DNA from: Dendrolimus kikuchii
Taxonomy: Eukaryota; Arthropoda; Insecta; Lepidoptera; Lasiocampidae
Reading direction: 5' to 3'
Length of the DNA stretch: 64,000 bases
Assembly: GCA_019925095.2 (NCBI GenBank)
Contig: CM034401.1
Span: 12,125,338 to 12,189,337, forward strand
How positions within the stretch are numbered: the first letter of the stretch is position 1; every line of letters begins with the position of its first letter. The notes under the pieces are model-generated. The model searched no databases. It saw only the letters and a program-made list of their open reading frames with translations, and had not been told where the DNA came from. Of this stretch, positions 24,932 to 37,615 are shown piece by piece. Made by a program: the position numbers and the translations under genes.

Positions 24932-27049
24932 CAGAAATAAATAAACTAATAGTTTTTATATATTTTTATAGGCAGGTACTTAATATGAAACTTAAATGTT
25001 AAACGATATTAAAATAATAAATTTAATATTAAACATAATTTTTAATACCAACTTTCAAGGAAATTTAAATTTCAAGTTCAGAAATCCTATAAATATATAA
25101 ATACTACTACAAACACCTCGAAGCTAATTTATCTGTAAAATTGTATTTCATTATATACGTGGGCAGATAGGTAATAGGAGTATGGGACAGATCTGTTTCG
25201 TTTGAAAACGGTACAACCCTAGGCCTGCTGTAATCCACGGCCGCTCCTATCTGTCTTCGTTCATCTTGTAAGCTATAATTTTACCAGTGAGATTATTTTT
25301 CACTCGTGACAGCAAGTTTTAATGTCTTTTAAAGTGAAATTGAGTTGCAATTACTGTTTCCACTTCGTCCATTTTAGTAGTTGTTACGAAGAGCCAATTG
25401 GTTATTCAGGTTGCGAATGGAATATTTAATTTTCTCTAAAGCAAAATATCTGTTTTAAGTTGTTGTTATATAATCCTAATTTCTTGATAATGTTCTCACT
25501 TTTTCAGTGAAAAAGTTTTCAGCGCTAGAAGTAGTAAACGAATTATTAATTATAAAATGTAAAGTACTAAACATACAAGAAGAATAAATAACAATCGCCC
25601 AGAAAAAACCTAGCTCGGAAAATATCTATAAAAAAACTTAGTTTAATAAGCCATTTTTCTCTTGCTTTTTAAAAGAAAAAAAAGTAACGCCATTTTCAAC
25701 TTACATTGTATTATTATAAACGTGTAGTTTCTAATTTGTTTATTGTTATTTAAAATTTATTTTTGGGGTCGAAACCCTGGGGTCCATGGGGCCCTGACGC
25801 TTTGAAACTTTATTAAGACGTTGCGCGTCGGCAAAGGCCTTGTAAGCACCTCACGTGACCAAAACACTGGCCTTTATTTGGGCGAAATAATTAGCATAGC
25901 TATCCAACGCGGTAATGCTGCCAGCTTTTTAAGAACTTCCACATGGCACGTAGGTACTTTTGGGATTAATTTTTTATCTATAGTTTTATTGGTGTTTTTT
26001 TACTAGAGTTTTTCAAGCGGCTACGTCGCGCTTGTAACCTTAGGATGTACCTCTATTTTACTTACCTAGATAAAAACTAAATTAGGTTTTTTAAATATAC
26101 TTATAAACCTTCTTAAGTGAAGAAATTATTTAACTCATGGCGAAGACCGCTTTAAATTCGTTGCATGTTCTTTTCGTACGTAAAATTACACTAAGTCTAA
26201 TATATGTTGTTACATCTAGAGAAACTGACCATCAAAGTGGAACTCACCACCAAGGTACCACATTAAAGTATCTACTCAGATACCTTTCCTTTTATTTTTA
26301 TTACATGGTATTAATATGACAAATTTCCGTTCCATTTCGACTAAGCTCGTCGTTCACTGGAGCCACATGCCATGTGCAGAAACATTTACCTACGTTCCCA
26401 TAATCCACAACACAAATAATTACAAGAACACAACTTTCGTTTACGATGTTTGGACCAGAGCTTTAGACATGTAATTTAACTTTTTGTACTGATTTATTTT
26501 GTATCATAATATTGCGACTCATATCTGATGTTAAGATAATTTTCGCATTGTTTCACGAAAACACTTCATATCTCTAAAACTACTGAACGGGTAATGTTTA
26601 AAATAATATTTGCAAAAAGTATTTTTATGCTCCAGCACCTTGTTTTATCAAAAATATCCACTTCATAGCTCAAAAGTTAAGAGGGGGGAGACACTATTTT
26701 CACAGCTTATAGAGTCAATATTTCGCAAATTATTGACTTCATTATTCTATTCTATTCTTGGTCGGCGATGGCTCTAACGCTTTATGCGGCGTTGATTTTG
26801 CCAATGTCGGAGTGACTGTGTAAAAATGACAGGTGTAGGGCGATCGGATATTAAATTATAATAATATGTTTTGAGCGGTGAGGAACGTTTTCTGATAACC
26901 TGAGGACAACACTAAACAATAATTGTATTAAACTAACTACATTATAAATAAATATTATTAATATATAGAAATTTACACAAAATATATACAATTTTAGTAT
27001 GATCAAGAGTTTACGGGTATGACTTCATTAAATAAGCCTTTAATGGCCG
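24932..27049. other. Anonymous AT-rich stretch
   Basis: Nothing recognised. Short words near 26560-26600 (AAAACTACTGAACGGGTAATG) look like Helitron body sequence but are too short to assign. Confidence 0.45.
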
Positions 27050-27176
27050 GTTCCTATATCTTAGTATTAATTCATTTATCTTACCATCGGTTGAATTTTG
27101 ACATTGCTTGTACGGAAATTATGTCAAATTTTAATCGATAGTAAGGTAAATGAACTATCCGTGAGATATAGGAACT
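27050..27176. mobile_element. Hairpin MITE, 55-bp arms
   Basis: The left arm 27050-27104 (GTTCCTATATCTTAGTATTA...) and the right arm 27121-27176 (...GAGATATAGGAACT) are near-perfect reverse complements around a 16-bp loop. This is a compact foldback structure without coding capacity. Target duplications are not clear, so superfamily is open. Confidence 0.65.
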
Positions 27177-28103
27177 GTATGTTTTTCAAGAGATGACTAA
27201 CGATACCTCATACGAATAAATAAACTGAAAAAACATTTCAATCCTTAATGTATGGGAGCCACTCTTAACACACCCTTACATTTTCCGCAATTTCACTGCA
27301 TATCTTTCTAAGCTATAGAACCATTGACCTTTTTGTTAAATTTCATCCATTTAGACTTATTGGTATGCGAAAAAAACGATTGTGACATCACGAACAGACG
27401 GACAGCCGGCTGTAGCAAATATCATCGTTCCGTTTGGGATTGGCTATGACACCCTAAAAAGTATTTATTTAGTCTGCGCCAAATCTTATGACTGCTTTTA
27501 GTAATCAACAGATGATCGATACAAGCAACAGACCGTCTAAACAATTGTGCAGGCTAAGGAATATTGGCGTGTTCTTGTTTATGACCCAAAGTCACTCTGA
27601 GTCGTAGCACCAACTGAGTTGGCTTATTATTTTCTTCAAGTCTTTGTCTCCAAAAGGTTCAGCAATAATAAGTACTGATTTTCTTCAAAGCACTTGTCGA
27701 TGTCTAGTTCGTGACTTTATTAACATAAAAATAAAATTAACATTATCGTTTGGAATAGAATGGCAAGTAATTATTTTGGACCAACTTTTAGGTTCGAGTT
27801 GTAATAATGTAAAAGAAGAAGTGGTTCTATTAATGGCATCCCATGTTCGACACCGTCTGGTTCGTGACCCAATTAAGTCCGGCCCGTTCCTTATATTGTT
27901 CCAGGAAAGTGGCTTTATGAATCAGAATATAGATGGGTAAAAAACTGAGTTTGAAACTTACATGATTATTGGAAAGTAATTTGGTGCACCCGTGGAAATG
28001 AAAATCCTGTTGTAGCTCTCGTCAGATTTGTGAGAATTGGGTGTGGCATGGCAGAAATGTTCGCCTATAGTATATGATTCAAAGCACATTTTTTTATATA
28101 TTA
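27177..28103. other. Anonymous stretch
   Basis: Positions 27330-27470 contain words typical of insect Helitron or LINE debris (ACAGACGGACAGCCGGC). No gene seen; the 98-codon frame at 27644-27940 has no motif. Confidence 0.45.
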
Positions 28104-28694
28104 TCTTTATATAATATGAAAAAAGGCACTTTTCGCGTCTGTCTGTCTCTATATCCGTTAACTTCTAAACCTCGCAGCGGATTTTTAAGTGATTTTTACC
28201 AACAATTTGATAATTTTGTAATGAAGTTTATATCGTCGATGTCAGTGCAGGAATTTGGAAGTACATTTTTTTTACATTATTGTTTTCGTCAATATTGTAA
28301 CATGTGACGAAGTGTGTTCGGCTTAATAGAGACAATAAGAAAAGTGTAAACGGACACATTCTTAGTATGAACACTCTTAGTTAATATAGGTTTATTTAAA
28401 TTACTTATTAGTTTTTTTAGATTAGATGGTAATATTAAAGAGGTATTTCTTGTCAAATACTTCATTTATAAAAAAAATATACATATTACACGTACATGTT
28501 ACAATATTGACAAAAAAAATATTGTGTCATAAAATTTAGTAACAAGGTAATTTATTAATTAGTAACAATTTAGTAACAACACTAACGCCGACAATATACA
28601 TATATGAATAAAAAATCTAATCAAGATTTTACGCAAGGAATATGAGCTACTTCCTAGGGTTCGTCTCGCGGTGTAACTGCGGGGAAAACTCTAG
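28104..28694 (+). mobile_element. Probable non-autonomous Helitron
   Basis: The proposed 5' end is TC at 28104-28105 after A; the 3' end is CTAG at 28691-28694 before T, giving the A/T insertion site typical of Helitrons. Just inside the 3' end, CGCGGTGTAACTGCGGGG can form a short stem-loop. The 5' portion (TTTTCGCGTCTGTCTGTC ... ATATCCGTTAAC) is related to the minus-strand fragment at 42535-42665. There is no Rep or helicase frame. Confidence 0.5.
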
Positions 28695-28710
28695 TATACA
28701 TAATATTCTA

Positions 28711-28914
28711 GGCCACGACAAACCTTCCATGATCAAATTGATCGTGTACTAGCAGAAGGTGATGTCAGGAGCCTTAAGAATAGACGAGCGTGCATGACAA
28801 GAGTTATGAATGTCAAAGAAGCAAGTGAGGTGTGTAAGAATAAGCCTAAATGGCGCTCTGTTGTTCGTGCCTACCCCGCAAGGGAACTGGCGTGAAGTTA
28901 TGTATGTATGTATA
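28711..28914 (+). pseudogene. LINE ORF C-terminus with (TATG)n tail, copy 1
   Basis: This 5'-truncated copy reads RQTFHDQIDRVLAEGDVRSL, then KNRRACMTRVMNVKEASEVC and KPKWRSVVRAYPARELA to a TGA at 28893-28895, followed by a short TATG-repeat tail. It belongs to the family of the copies at 32278 and 37616. I take it for the C-terminal tail of a LINE-encoded protein because each copy has a different 5' limit, the same 3' end and a simple-repeat tail; the clade is not assigned. Confidence 0.65.
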
Positions 28915-31059
28915 TTATATAAAAAACTATGATTCTACACACGTTTATATTAAGTGTATATTATGCCAGTCTTATTTGAAGACGACTAATCGACACATTT
29001 AGGACGATAATAATAGGTAATATTAGTGCGATTTGTAAACCAACATGAAAATGTATTCTAATTTTTATTTCACAATGTATCACGGTGTATCTACCGACGA
29101 TATCCGGCGTGTACGTTGTTTTCCGGTGACAGGAGGGTTTATGGTACAAATCTGAGCGGTTTTCCTCATCTTAGCTAGACCCCGTCTCGAAAGGAAGCGA
29201 TCCGACTGCGGGGAATATTTATTAGGCCCTATGTTTCACAACGTTCAAGAAATCTCGTATAAAGGGTTTTTTATTCGACAGAATTCCTTTGTTATAGCGG
29301 TTTGGAAGTAGTATTCAGAGTTTTTCGGATATTATTGTTGATGAAGTTACTAAGAATAATTTAGAAAACTTAAACTTAAAAAGGAAAATCTAAAAGGCTC
29401 CTAAAGCCTATATGACTATCGGACAGTACACAGTTTTCTATCACTTTATTATTGAAAACTTATTTTGTTAGACCAAATCAATCGTAATTTAAAATTCTTT
29501 ATAACATTATTTTCGATTTTCGTCTGATTTGGTTTAAAAAATATAAAGCCGCGTACAGATTTGTCGGAGCAGCAGCGGTGCCGAATCGGTATGTTCGGTA
29601 TACGCGGAACCGATAGCTTACCAAACGCCTATTTTCTATGAACGTTTCCTGATTCGCTCGATTCGTGCAAAAATGGATATAATAGTTACTTGGTAAAACA
29701 AAACGAGGTTTTAATTAGCTTTTGAACATTATGTTGGATTATTGTACTATTTTAAAGAGCTTATTTACCGACAGAATATAATAGAGGGTAGTTTGTATTC
29801 AATACGCCACTACTCGGCTTGTTCCGTCATCACTTAGATATAAAAGCATGCGGACGGATCGACGAGACAACATTCCTACTTCGACTTTGGTCAGGTACAT
29901 AGTCTCATTCCGGCTTTAGTCCACTGCACATATGTCGTAGTTGCGCTTTAGGGTGGCCAATTATAATGCAAAAAGTAAGACTTAATTAAATTGGCTATTA
30001 CGTAGGTACTAGGCCTATATTCCGAGTTATGACCGGGTCATTTTTTATTTTGTATTATAAATTATAAAAGTGTTATGTGGTATTGTTGACGATAATCAAA
30101 GTTGAGGTAGTCGCTGGAAAAACTAGTTCGCCAATAAACATTTGACATTAAATAAAACGTATCGTAGTCACCTGAAAGTATTGTAATTGAGCATTCATCA
30201 ACCACTTTGGCTATTTGCATCTCTAAATGGGGTAGATATTTCACTTAAAGTACGCAAGCCTGACTAGTACATTGAAATTTATGAGTGACCCCAGCGGAGA
30301 ACGTATACGTACGAATATATTAGAAGTAGGTTTTGGTCTTGAGTGCGCACTCCACATATAAAACCCATTGGGAATATTTTGCTCAACGTCAAAGGGTCAT
30401 CAATAATAGACGGGTTCAATAGGCCTATAGAATGCCATTGTAATGAGAAGGACTGTTGTCTATAAACGAATATACGTATAAATACACATATAATTGGCTA
30501 TCTCAATGAGAATTCAGAATAAGGTAATCACATCAACGAGCCCAATGGTTTAATATTAGCTGTAAAGCGCATAACAATGAAATAATGTACAATAGTATTA
30601 ACAATAAGACTGAAAGTCCAATTTCACAGTTCTTAAGTTAAGGCGATTAGTTTAGCGAGGTTGTTACATTCTATTACTTTAAAGCTCTTTTCTGTTTTAC
30701 GTGAAGCTAACAATTCTTTTGTGGACTCAGAATAATCGTTTTAAATTTATTCGAGCCGGTATCAAAAGCGCTATCAACAAACTTAGACATTTTAATTTAT
30801 TCATAACAAGCCGACGTAGTTAAGAGTGATAGGTTTTGTAAAGTTGTAGTTAGGTATATTTTAATAGTTTTAAATTAAAACATAACTTTTAGTTACCTAA
30901 AAGTACAATACAATACAATGTTACCATTGTAGGTCTTGTTGTTGTAACTTGTTAGGATTATTACATTAATGCGTGTTAATATAAATGTGCAAGAGATTTA
31001 CATTGGATGATGGTTTCTTCTTGATTTACAGCCTTGTTAATGAATCTTATTACTACTAC
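28915..31059. other. Anonymous stretch
   Basis: No gene seen. Positions 30851-30899 form an imperfect palindrome of about 24-bp arms (TAGGTATATTTTAATAG against CTTTTAGTTACCTA). The rest is AT-rich without recognisable content. Confidence 0.5.
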
Positions 31060-31350
31060 TATACTATTGCTTCTACTACAGCATTCCATTTTCGGACGAA
31101 AGGTCTGGTCTTGCCATAATTTCACAGTGGAAACAACACCAGAGAGAACGAAACTTTTTGTCTCCATGTTTCTTTTGAGCACGACAGGGCTGTGGAATGC
31201 ACTCCCAGAGCCCGTGTTTTCTGAAAAGTAGCTATAATCCGGGTGTCTTCAAGTCTCGTGTGAATAGGTATTTTTTAGGCTAGAGTGCTCCATTGTCGAC
31301 CGCATCATCCTTTAATATCTTGGTCAAATGCTAACCTATTTACATAAAAA
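31060..31350 (+). pseudogene. Non-LTR retrotransposon C-terminal fragment
   Basis: The frame from about 31070 ends with FVETT-like VETTPERTKLFVSMFLL, STTGLWNALPEPVFSE; after a one-base change near 31230 it continues YNPGVFKSRVNRYFLG. This is the same C-terminal block as in the fragment at 9726-10055 (WNSLPESVFPE, GVFKSRVNRYLLG). The tail TTGGTCAAATGCTAACCTA followed by an A-run matches the 3' end there (GGTCAAACGCGAACCTA). Only about 70 codons survive, so the copy is inactive. Confidence 0.65.
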
Positions 31351-32277
31351 AAAGAATCGATTGTCATGAATTTACAGCACTTACATAATTTGGGCCTCGG
31401 GAATTAATATAATACACTTTTATAACCAAATAGTTGCCTTGGATACAGATTCGAAATTTACGTAAGCGAAGCTGAATAACCCTATCTAAGAAATAATTTT
31501 GAATATTATTGTATAGAGCCATAAACTATCTACTACTACAAGTACACTATGCCTGGTTGCAATATTACAAAAACGATTCGTTTTTGATACCGACGGTTAG
31601 AATATTACCGCCTGGTAACTCTACTGATGTTTCTATAATGAACTGTTCGTAGCTAGTTATTCATGAAAGTACCAACTACCGATGGGAGGGATTTTCTAAC
31701 CGATCGGTAGAGTTTTTGTATGGAAACGACAGATGAAGTGTTTCCATATCATAATCGCTGTTTGTCAACACTACTATTCGTAGGAATTTTATTGCCATCC
31801 GAGAGTTTTTGGCGGAAACTGAAAGGAGATGTCGTGCTGTGCAGTTTTATTTTCTAAAAATGTGTAAAATTACTCTAAAATAAACAATAGTTGTAGGATA
31901 TTGATAGTTTTTGAGTAGTAATTATGTGTTTTGTGAGAAACGTAAACTGTAAAGTCAAATATGGCCTTTTGAGTTGTCACAAGAACTCCGTTGAATGGCA
32001 CTAGCTGATAACCTACAGTTCAGCTATGCTACACATAGGTTTAAGAAAATGAAGAAACTACATTGAATCTAAGATCTGGCTTAAAGGCCTAGCTGCCAAG
32101 CCATAAAATCCAAAAAAAAATGCCATCCGATTTCGGCTAGTTTTGTTTGAATGTCGAGGTTGGCAGTTTATTTGTCATTATAAATAGATGATTTTAAATT
32201 AAATTAAACTCTAATTTTTTACTTCTTCTTTTAACTTGGATTTAATTCTTATTTATATCTTTCAAATTTGCTATTTG
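31351..32277. other. Anonymous stretch
   Basis: Contains a weak inverted repeat (31586-31610 against 31698-31716, core CGGTTAGAA) that may be an old MITE. Otherwise nothing recognised. Confidence 0.45.
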
Positions 32278-32447
32278 GAAGGTGATGTCAGGAGCCTTAA
32301 GAACAGACGAGCTTGCATGACAAGAGTTATGAATGTCAAAGAGGCAAGTGAGGTGTGTAAGAATAAGCCTAAATGGCACTCTGTTGTTCGTGCCTACCCC
32401 GCGAGGGAACTGGCGTGAAGTTATGTATGTATGTATGTATGTAAATT
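32278..32447 (+). pseudogene. LINE ORF C-terminus with (TATG)n tail, copy 2
   Basis: The shortest of three copies: GDVRSLKNRRACMTRVMN, then VKEASEVCKNKPKWHSVV and RAYPARELA, stop at 32416, then about five TATG units. By eye it differs from the 37.6 kb copy at only three positions over about 150 bp, which suggests recent insertion. Confidence 0.65.
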
Positions 32448-32502
32448 TGCTATTTCTGCCTTTAACAATTCTAATTACAATTCCAGTATTGCTTCAATAT
32501 TC

Positions 32503-32850
32503 ATCCCTATTAATATTATAAATGCGAAAGTAACTTTGTCTGTCTGTTTGTTACCCTTTCACGGAAAACTACTGGACCAATTTAGCTGAAACTTAGTATA
32601 TATACTTTTTTGATGCCGAGCATGAACATAGAATACTTTTTACCCCGAAAAATGGAATAGTTTCAGGGACAAAAGTATATTTTTCTGTTTGCCTGTAATG
32701 CTTTCACGAAAAACTATTGGACCGATTTGGCTGAAACTTGGTATATAAGTAAGTTCAATATCTAGGAGAGACAGGATACTTTTCATTCCGGAAAAGAGAT
32801 AGAGTTTGGGATAGATTTATGTAGTTTATCCCAGAATGTAGGATAGATTT
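32503..32850 (+). repeat. Helitron-like repeat with internal duplication
   Basis: It begins near CCCTATTAATATTATAAATG and contains two diverged versions of one module, near 32538-32680 and 32683-32830. Each has CTTTCACG, ACTA(C/T)TGGACC, TTGGCTGAAACTT and a later block of AATACTTTTTACCCCG type. The module is typical of lepidopteran Helitron bodies. No CTAG/T end was found, so the copy is incomplete. Confidence 0.45.
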
Positions 32851-35689
32851 ATTTTTTGTGATATCATTTTCTTAATTTTCGTCGACAAATATTTATAACA
32901 ACAAAGTGCTCAGTTCTCAATTGTTGCCAGCACAGATAAAACTTATTCTATGGTTAATGCCACCTTTCTAATAATAAGGTCAAAGGTTCCAAAATGATTA
33001 ATTAGACTACAGTTTTTTTTATTCTTGAGCTTCACCTGCGATAACGTTATTGTTATCGATTGTGACCTAATGCGTCTTAAATATAGCGTTAAAAATAACT
33101 CTGTGAATAATTATAACATTATTAATATATAACGTATTAGTACGTACTATCTGTCAATATTTAACGTCATTAACAATAAATTGTAACATCGCTTCAAATA
33201 ACACATTAAATCCATCGCTACATCTGTGTAAAACGGTCGCCTTACAAAAAGTGCTCTAAAACAATTTAATGAAAACATAAAAAACCGGACAAGGTTCCCA
33301 CAAAGTTTACGTCATTTGACTCTGGAACGACAAAAAACATTGTTTTTAGCCTTAATTTATAAAAAAAAAATTGCGATCGAAAACCACAAATCCCTATAAT
33401 TAGCGAAAAATTGTTGAAGTGACAACACTGTTTCATCTTTTTTTTTATAACAAATCCAATGACATTGGAATAATCATTATTTAAAAAGTTCATATGTTGT
33501 TTACATAACTGCTTTTTGTTCATGCAACATTCATATAAAATAGCTCTGTAATTGAAAGTATTTTAAGGCAGATTGATTGAAATCTTGATTTTTAATGACA
33601 ATCGTATATCCCAAAAGATCTCTTCTTTTGAAAATGTATTTATTTTATACTTATACCTGAATTCATTCAATTAAGCTGCGTGTACTAGACCACAACTACG
33701 TTGCGTTTGCAAAACGCTTGGGAGGGAATTGGTAACTGATAACCGGCAGTATTTCGAACTGACAATGATCTTGTGGAACGCTCTTATTGCCTCTCAACCA
33801 TCGGTTATTGGTAGCTTCAAAATCAATCAATTACTATTACAGACAACTGTCGGTAAAATATAGACACCGGGGTAAGTTGAGAAAATAGTACTAATTACTG
33901 CCAGTTCGTAAAACGAGACGCTAGAAGATTTTCATGAATAAAATAAGTACTTAAATGTCATTGTATTCTGGCTAGAGTGATGTACAATAAAGAGATATCT
34001 GTACGTCTATTGTTGGCGTGGCCACTATTGATTCGATTCTATTTTCAGGAACTGGGTGGACTATTTAATTTCCATCCCAGAAAACATGATAGTTTCCAGG
34101 TATTTTTGTATGTTACGGGAGTGAACCACGTGGAAAATATGTACTTACGTACACATAAATAATTAAAAATCTGTAATTTTCAAAAATTTGGAACTCTGTA
34201 TTAGTTGTTTTACTCTTCTTCATGATGTCAGATATGAACAGACTTTCTTGATGTACTGGGTATGTTTTTGCTATCGCCTATTTTTCTTGAAAGTTCATTT
34301 CTGGTTTCTTTAAGTTACGCATGAAGGTATCTTCTAGGTAAGTGCGCTCCATCTTAAAAGTGCATTTCAATATATCTAATATGAACCTATGCCATGGAAG
34401 AATTATATTATTTTCCATGCCTATACTATATAAAAATAAATATTCATACAAAATATGTATGTACATATCTAGGTTCTTATCTTTGATTATCGACAGACGA
34501 AGCGGCACGGAAAGCCTTAATTGCACCCGAAAATACTACTGTATTATTACTTACATAAATTACTTACGTCTTGTAGGTATTATAAAGTATTAATTTGATA
34601 AAATATGGAAATGTAGCGAATATAAATAGCTAAAATTTACCAGTAGCAAAAAATTGCCAATTTTTCTGCAAACCACAAGAGACTAGGTACATAATATATT
34701 ATTTTAAATGAACTGATTATATATCGTAATGATAATTTACGATAGCAATCTATGGTTTTGTGTTGGCAACGAGACGTCGTCCTAACATTATGAGTGTAAC
34801 CGAATTTCACAAGATTGAGAAGGGTAAACGTCCCCAACCGCGTCGACGGCGCGACAGCCAGTTTGTTAGCACACACTTGCGAATGAAGAAAAATGTCTTG
34901 GCTTAAGCCTTTCCACTCGGCGGGCGCGGAATTGTAAATAGAGATTTATATACGGGACATAGCGCAATTCACAGTAACGCCCCACCCCGGGAACGTTTAA
35001 TGGGGGTAAAGCACAACTTCACGCTTCCTATATTTGGACGGCTTTATCGAAAAAAATTAAGTATAAAATAACAATCCCATATGCTATAGATAGATACTAT
35101 AGAAGTTAGGATGTACAATCAATCAATACAATGTATGGAAGAAAATGTTCTCTACGCACATGAATAACCATTTCTTTATTGCTTGAGTACAATGAAGACA
35201 CTCAAGCCCACCAGGATGTAAAATGAGTTCTGGCTAGACATGTGCGCCGAGTTGAAAAATGGCGGCGGCGGCACGCTGGAGGTTTTCAGTCGGCGGCCTG
35301 ACAATTTCAGGCTTTTTTAATTTATTGTATTTATATCTACTCCATCTTTGTTCGGTTCAAAAAATAGTCACAAACTAGACCCGGATGCCTATGTAAGCCG
35401 GAGCTAAAAACTGGAAATAAATAGGCAGAATTCAAAGACGTGATTACTACTTCTGTTATTTTCAGACTCTCATCTATCTGTTCTATATTATGCTAACAAT
35501 TTACCTAACGGTTTTAGAGAGCTCAGTCACTTTAAATACTGAAATTGCCTATAAATATAAAAGTATCATGAGTACCATTTTTTTATAACATGATCAATGA
35601 TTTACTAACGTACGCCTCGCACGAATGTGGCGACAGCGGTGGCGGCGTGCCTGAAGTACGCGGCGGCGTCGCGCCGGCGCGACGTACAT
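32851..35689. other. Anonymous stretch
   Basis: Mostly AT-rich, with GC-richer patches at 34830-34950 and 35240-35300 and at 35620-35690 (GGCGGCGTCGCGCC). No reading frame has a recognisable motif; the frames of 80-85 codons at 33266 and 34278-34593 look random. Confidence 0.5.
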
Positions 35690-35795
35690 ATCTGGTGCTG
35701 TCGTCTTTGGACATTTGCAACATCAAACGTGTTACCAATGTGCTGCCGGCCTCGAAGGCTAGATGTTCCAGTCCTGAAACACAACTCAAAGCTAT
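35690..35795 (-). mobile_element. SINE-like family A, diverged fragment
   Basis: The plus strand shows TGGACATTTGCAACATCAAA, AATGTGCTGC and GAAACACAACTCAAAG in the order of a minus-strand family A copy, with many substitutions and an altered middle. Confidence 0.45.
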
Positions 35796-36234
35796 TTAAT
35801 AAAACTACATTTTAACGGTTTTAAGCACGATATTTTATTTGATGTTTATTCCAACCTTTCCGCCACTTTCATTAGCCGTGACCACAGAAGACAAGATTTC
35901 AAGTGTCAATGATAGATAGATAACACACCAATACAAAATGAACTTAAAGACTAAAATTATATCTAATTATGTACACAGGGCGGTCTTATTGCTAAAAACC
36001 ATCTCTTCAGATAACCCCAGGAATGAATTAAGATGATAATGGCGATGGTGGTATACGTAACATATAGTAACAAATTCATAAATTATATGTATATATGTAT
36101 GCAGAAATTTTGTATATTAAATAGATATATACTTAATATACGTACCATGCAAATACATATCTATAAAATATGTAAATGTTTATTATAGATGAATTTAAAT
36201 ATCATATTCCAATTACGACGGTGGTATTTTTTGG

Positions 36235-36800
36235 TCATAGTTTTAAATATCGGTAGCGATTTTGGTTGTCTGATAGCAACAGGCAGTGCGTTCCAAAGCT
36301 GTATAGCCTTAACGGTAAAAGAATATTGTAGAAAGTTGAGTTATGCGCAGGGGTGTTCAGTTTAAATTTCGTAGAAAGGCGTAAATTATGAGAGGACGAA
36401 ACAAATTCAAAACATTCTTTAAGGTAATCAGGAGTACTTGGGACAAATAAAATACTATAGAGAAAAGAAAGAATGTTAGTATTCCGGCGAAATCGAATTG
36501 GCAACCACTTAAGTTTTTCGGAATTCAGAGATATGGTCATAAGTGCGTGGGCCAAATATGAACCTTATGCAAAAATTTTGGCTTAAATTTAGATAGCTGG
36601 CGTCAGCATAATCAAGGGTAAGAAGTAATAAGAACTCTGCCAGCCTAATTTTGGTGGTGGTGGGTAAGAAATTCCTCAACCTTCCAAGAGATTTGGATGA
36701 GAGATATAGCCGCTGACTTAATTCGGTAATATGAGGTCGCCATGACAGCTTACTGTCAAATATAACGCCAAGGTTTTTTACCTTATCACTAAAAGGAAAT
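36235..36800 (-). pseudogene. Non-LTR retrotransposon, reverse transcriptase 3' part
   Basis: Read on the minus strand it starts FPFSDKVKNLGVIFDSKLSW, HITELSQRLYLSSKSL, then LDYADASYL, a small apparent deletion, and NFCIRFIFGPRTYDHISEFR. It then changes frame and continues LKWLPIRFRRNTNILSFLY, FVPSTPDYLKECFEFV, FKLNTPAHNSTFYN, ending at 36238. These are the palm-to-thumb junction and C-terminal blocks of a LINE ORF2. The YADD box lies upstream and is lost, and there is at least one frameshift, one stop near 36801 and a deletion. It is a different family from the fragments at 9.7, 17 and 18 kb. Confidence 0.7.
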
Positions 36801-36899
36801 GAGTAATGTTAAAGTTTTTATTTAGCCTATTGCCAATTTGTTCATTTTAATTATTTAGGTTTAACTTTTGTTTGTGGTCTATGAAAGCCTCATTTAATT

Positions 36900-36990
36900 T
36901 ACCACCAACAATGTTGTAGCTTGAAGAGAAGAAGCGGCGCAAAAAACTCTTTAGCAACATCCCTAGCTCTAATAATGTCATATAATATTA
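36900..36990 (-). repeat. Fragment related to the 58.8 kb retroelement
   Basis: The plus strand GAGAAGAAGCGGCGCAAAAA ... TTTAGCAACATCC parallels GAGAAGAAACGGCGAAAGAA ... CCTAGCAACACGCC at 58795-58840. The minus-strand reading includes KSFLRRFFSSSYN, against GSFFRRFFSPSHN at 58.8 kb. It is probably the same repeat family; no function can be given. Confidence 0.4.
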
Positions 36991-37615
36991 AAATGCGTGG
37001 GAGGTAAAATTAAAAGAGAAATTGTTAAAGTTATTTGTTTGTTATTTTGATACTTGTCATAGTCGTAATACGAATCTGTGAAAGAGACCGCTTTAGCCCC
37101 TTTTGGGAAAATTCAATCGTCACGTAAATAACGTGCTGGCCTGACAAATGTAGTAAATTAAATTTATAATAACAAGACGTAATATTATAATATCACATTT
37201 GGTATTTCAAATATTTTATTAATAACGTCTTCGCTCTACAGAATCTTATTATGTAATTCAATATTTAATAATAATAATATTTTCTATGTTTAGACTATTG
37301 TGGTAGATTTTTGAAGATATTGAATTAATTCACTTGGAAATTCATAGGATCAAAGAGCAATGAAGACGATGCTGTCATTTCTTCCCGCATATACATGGGA
37401 TGTTTCTATATTATGATGGCAAAACGTTACGATAAACAAAAGATAAGTAAAAGCGAGTTTCACAAACTCTTCGGAGTTCCGTAGGCGTTTGGGCAGAAAC
37501 TTACACTTATAAATTCGTAATTTTCGCCCGTCTGTTTTTATGTGTCATAGTCATTGTTCTCGGAAAATTCTAAGCCTATTTGGGTGCTTAGTAGGATTTA
37601 GTACGTATATTATAT
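36991..37615. other. Anonymous AT-rich stretch
   Basis: Nothing recognised. Confidence 0.55.

Noticed and set aside
31586..31716. Weak inverted repeat around CGGTTAGAA
   Set aside because: Only a core of about 10 bp pairs well; it is not enough to call an element.
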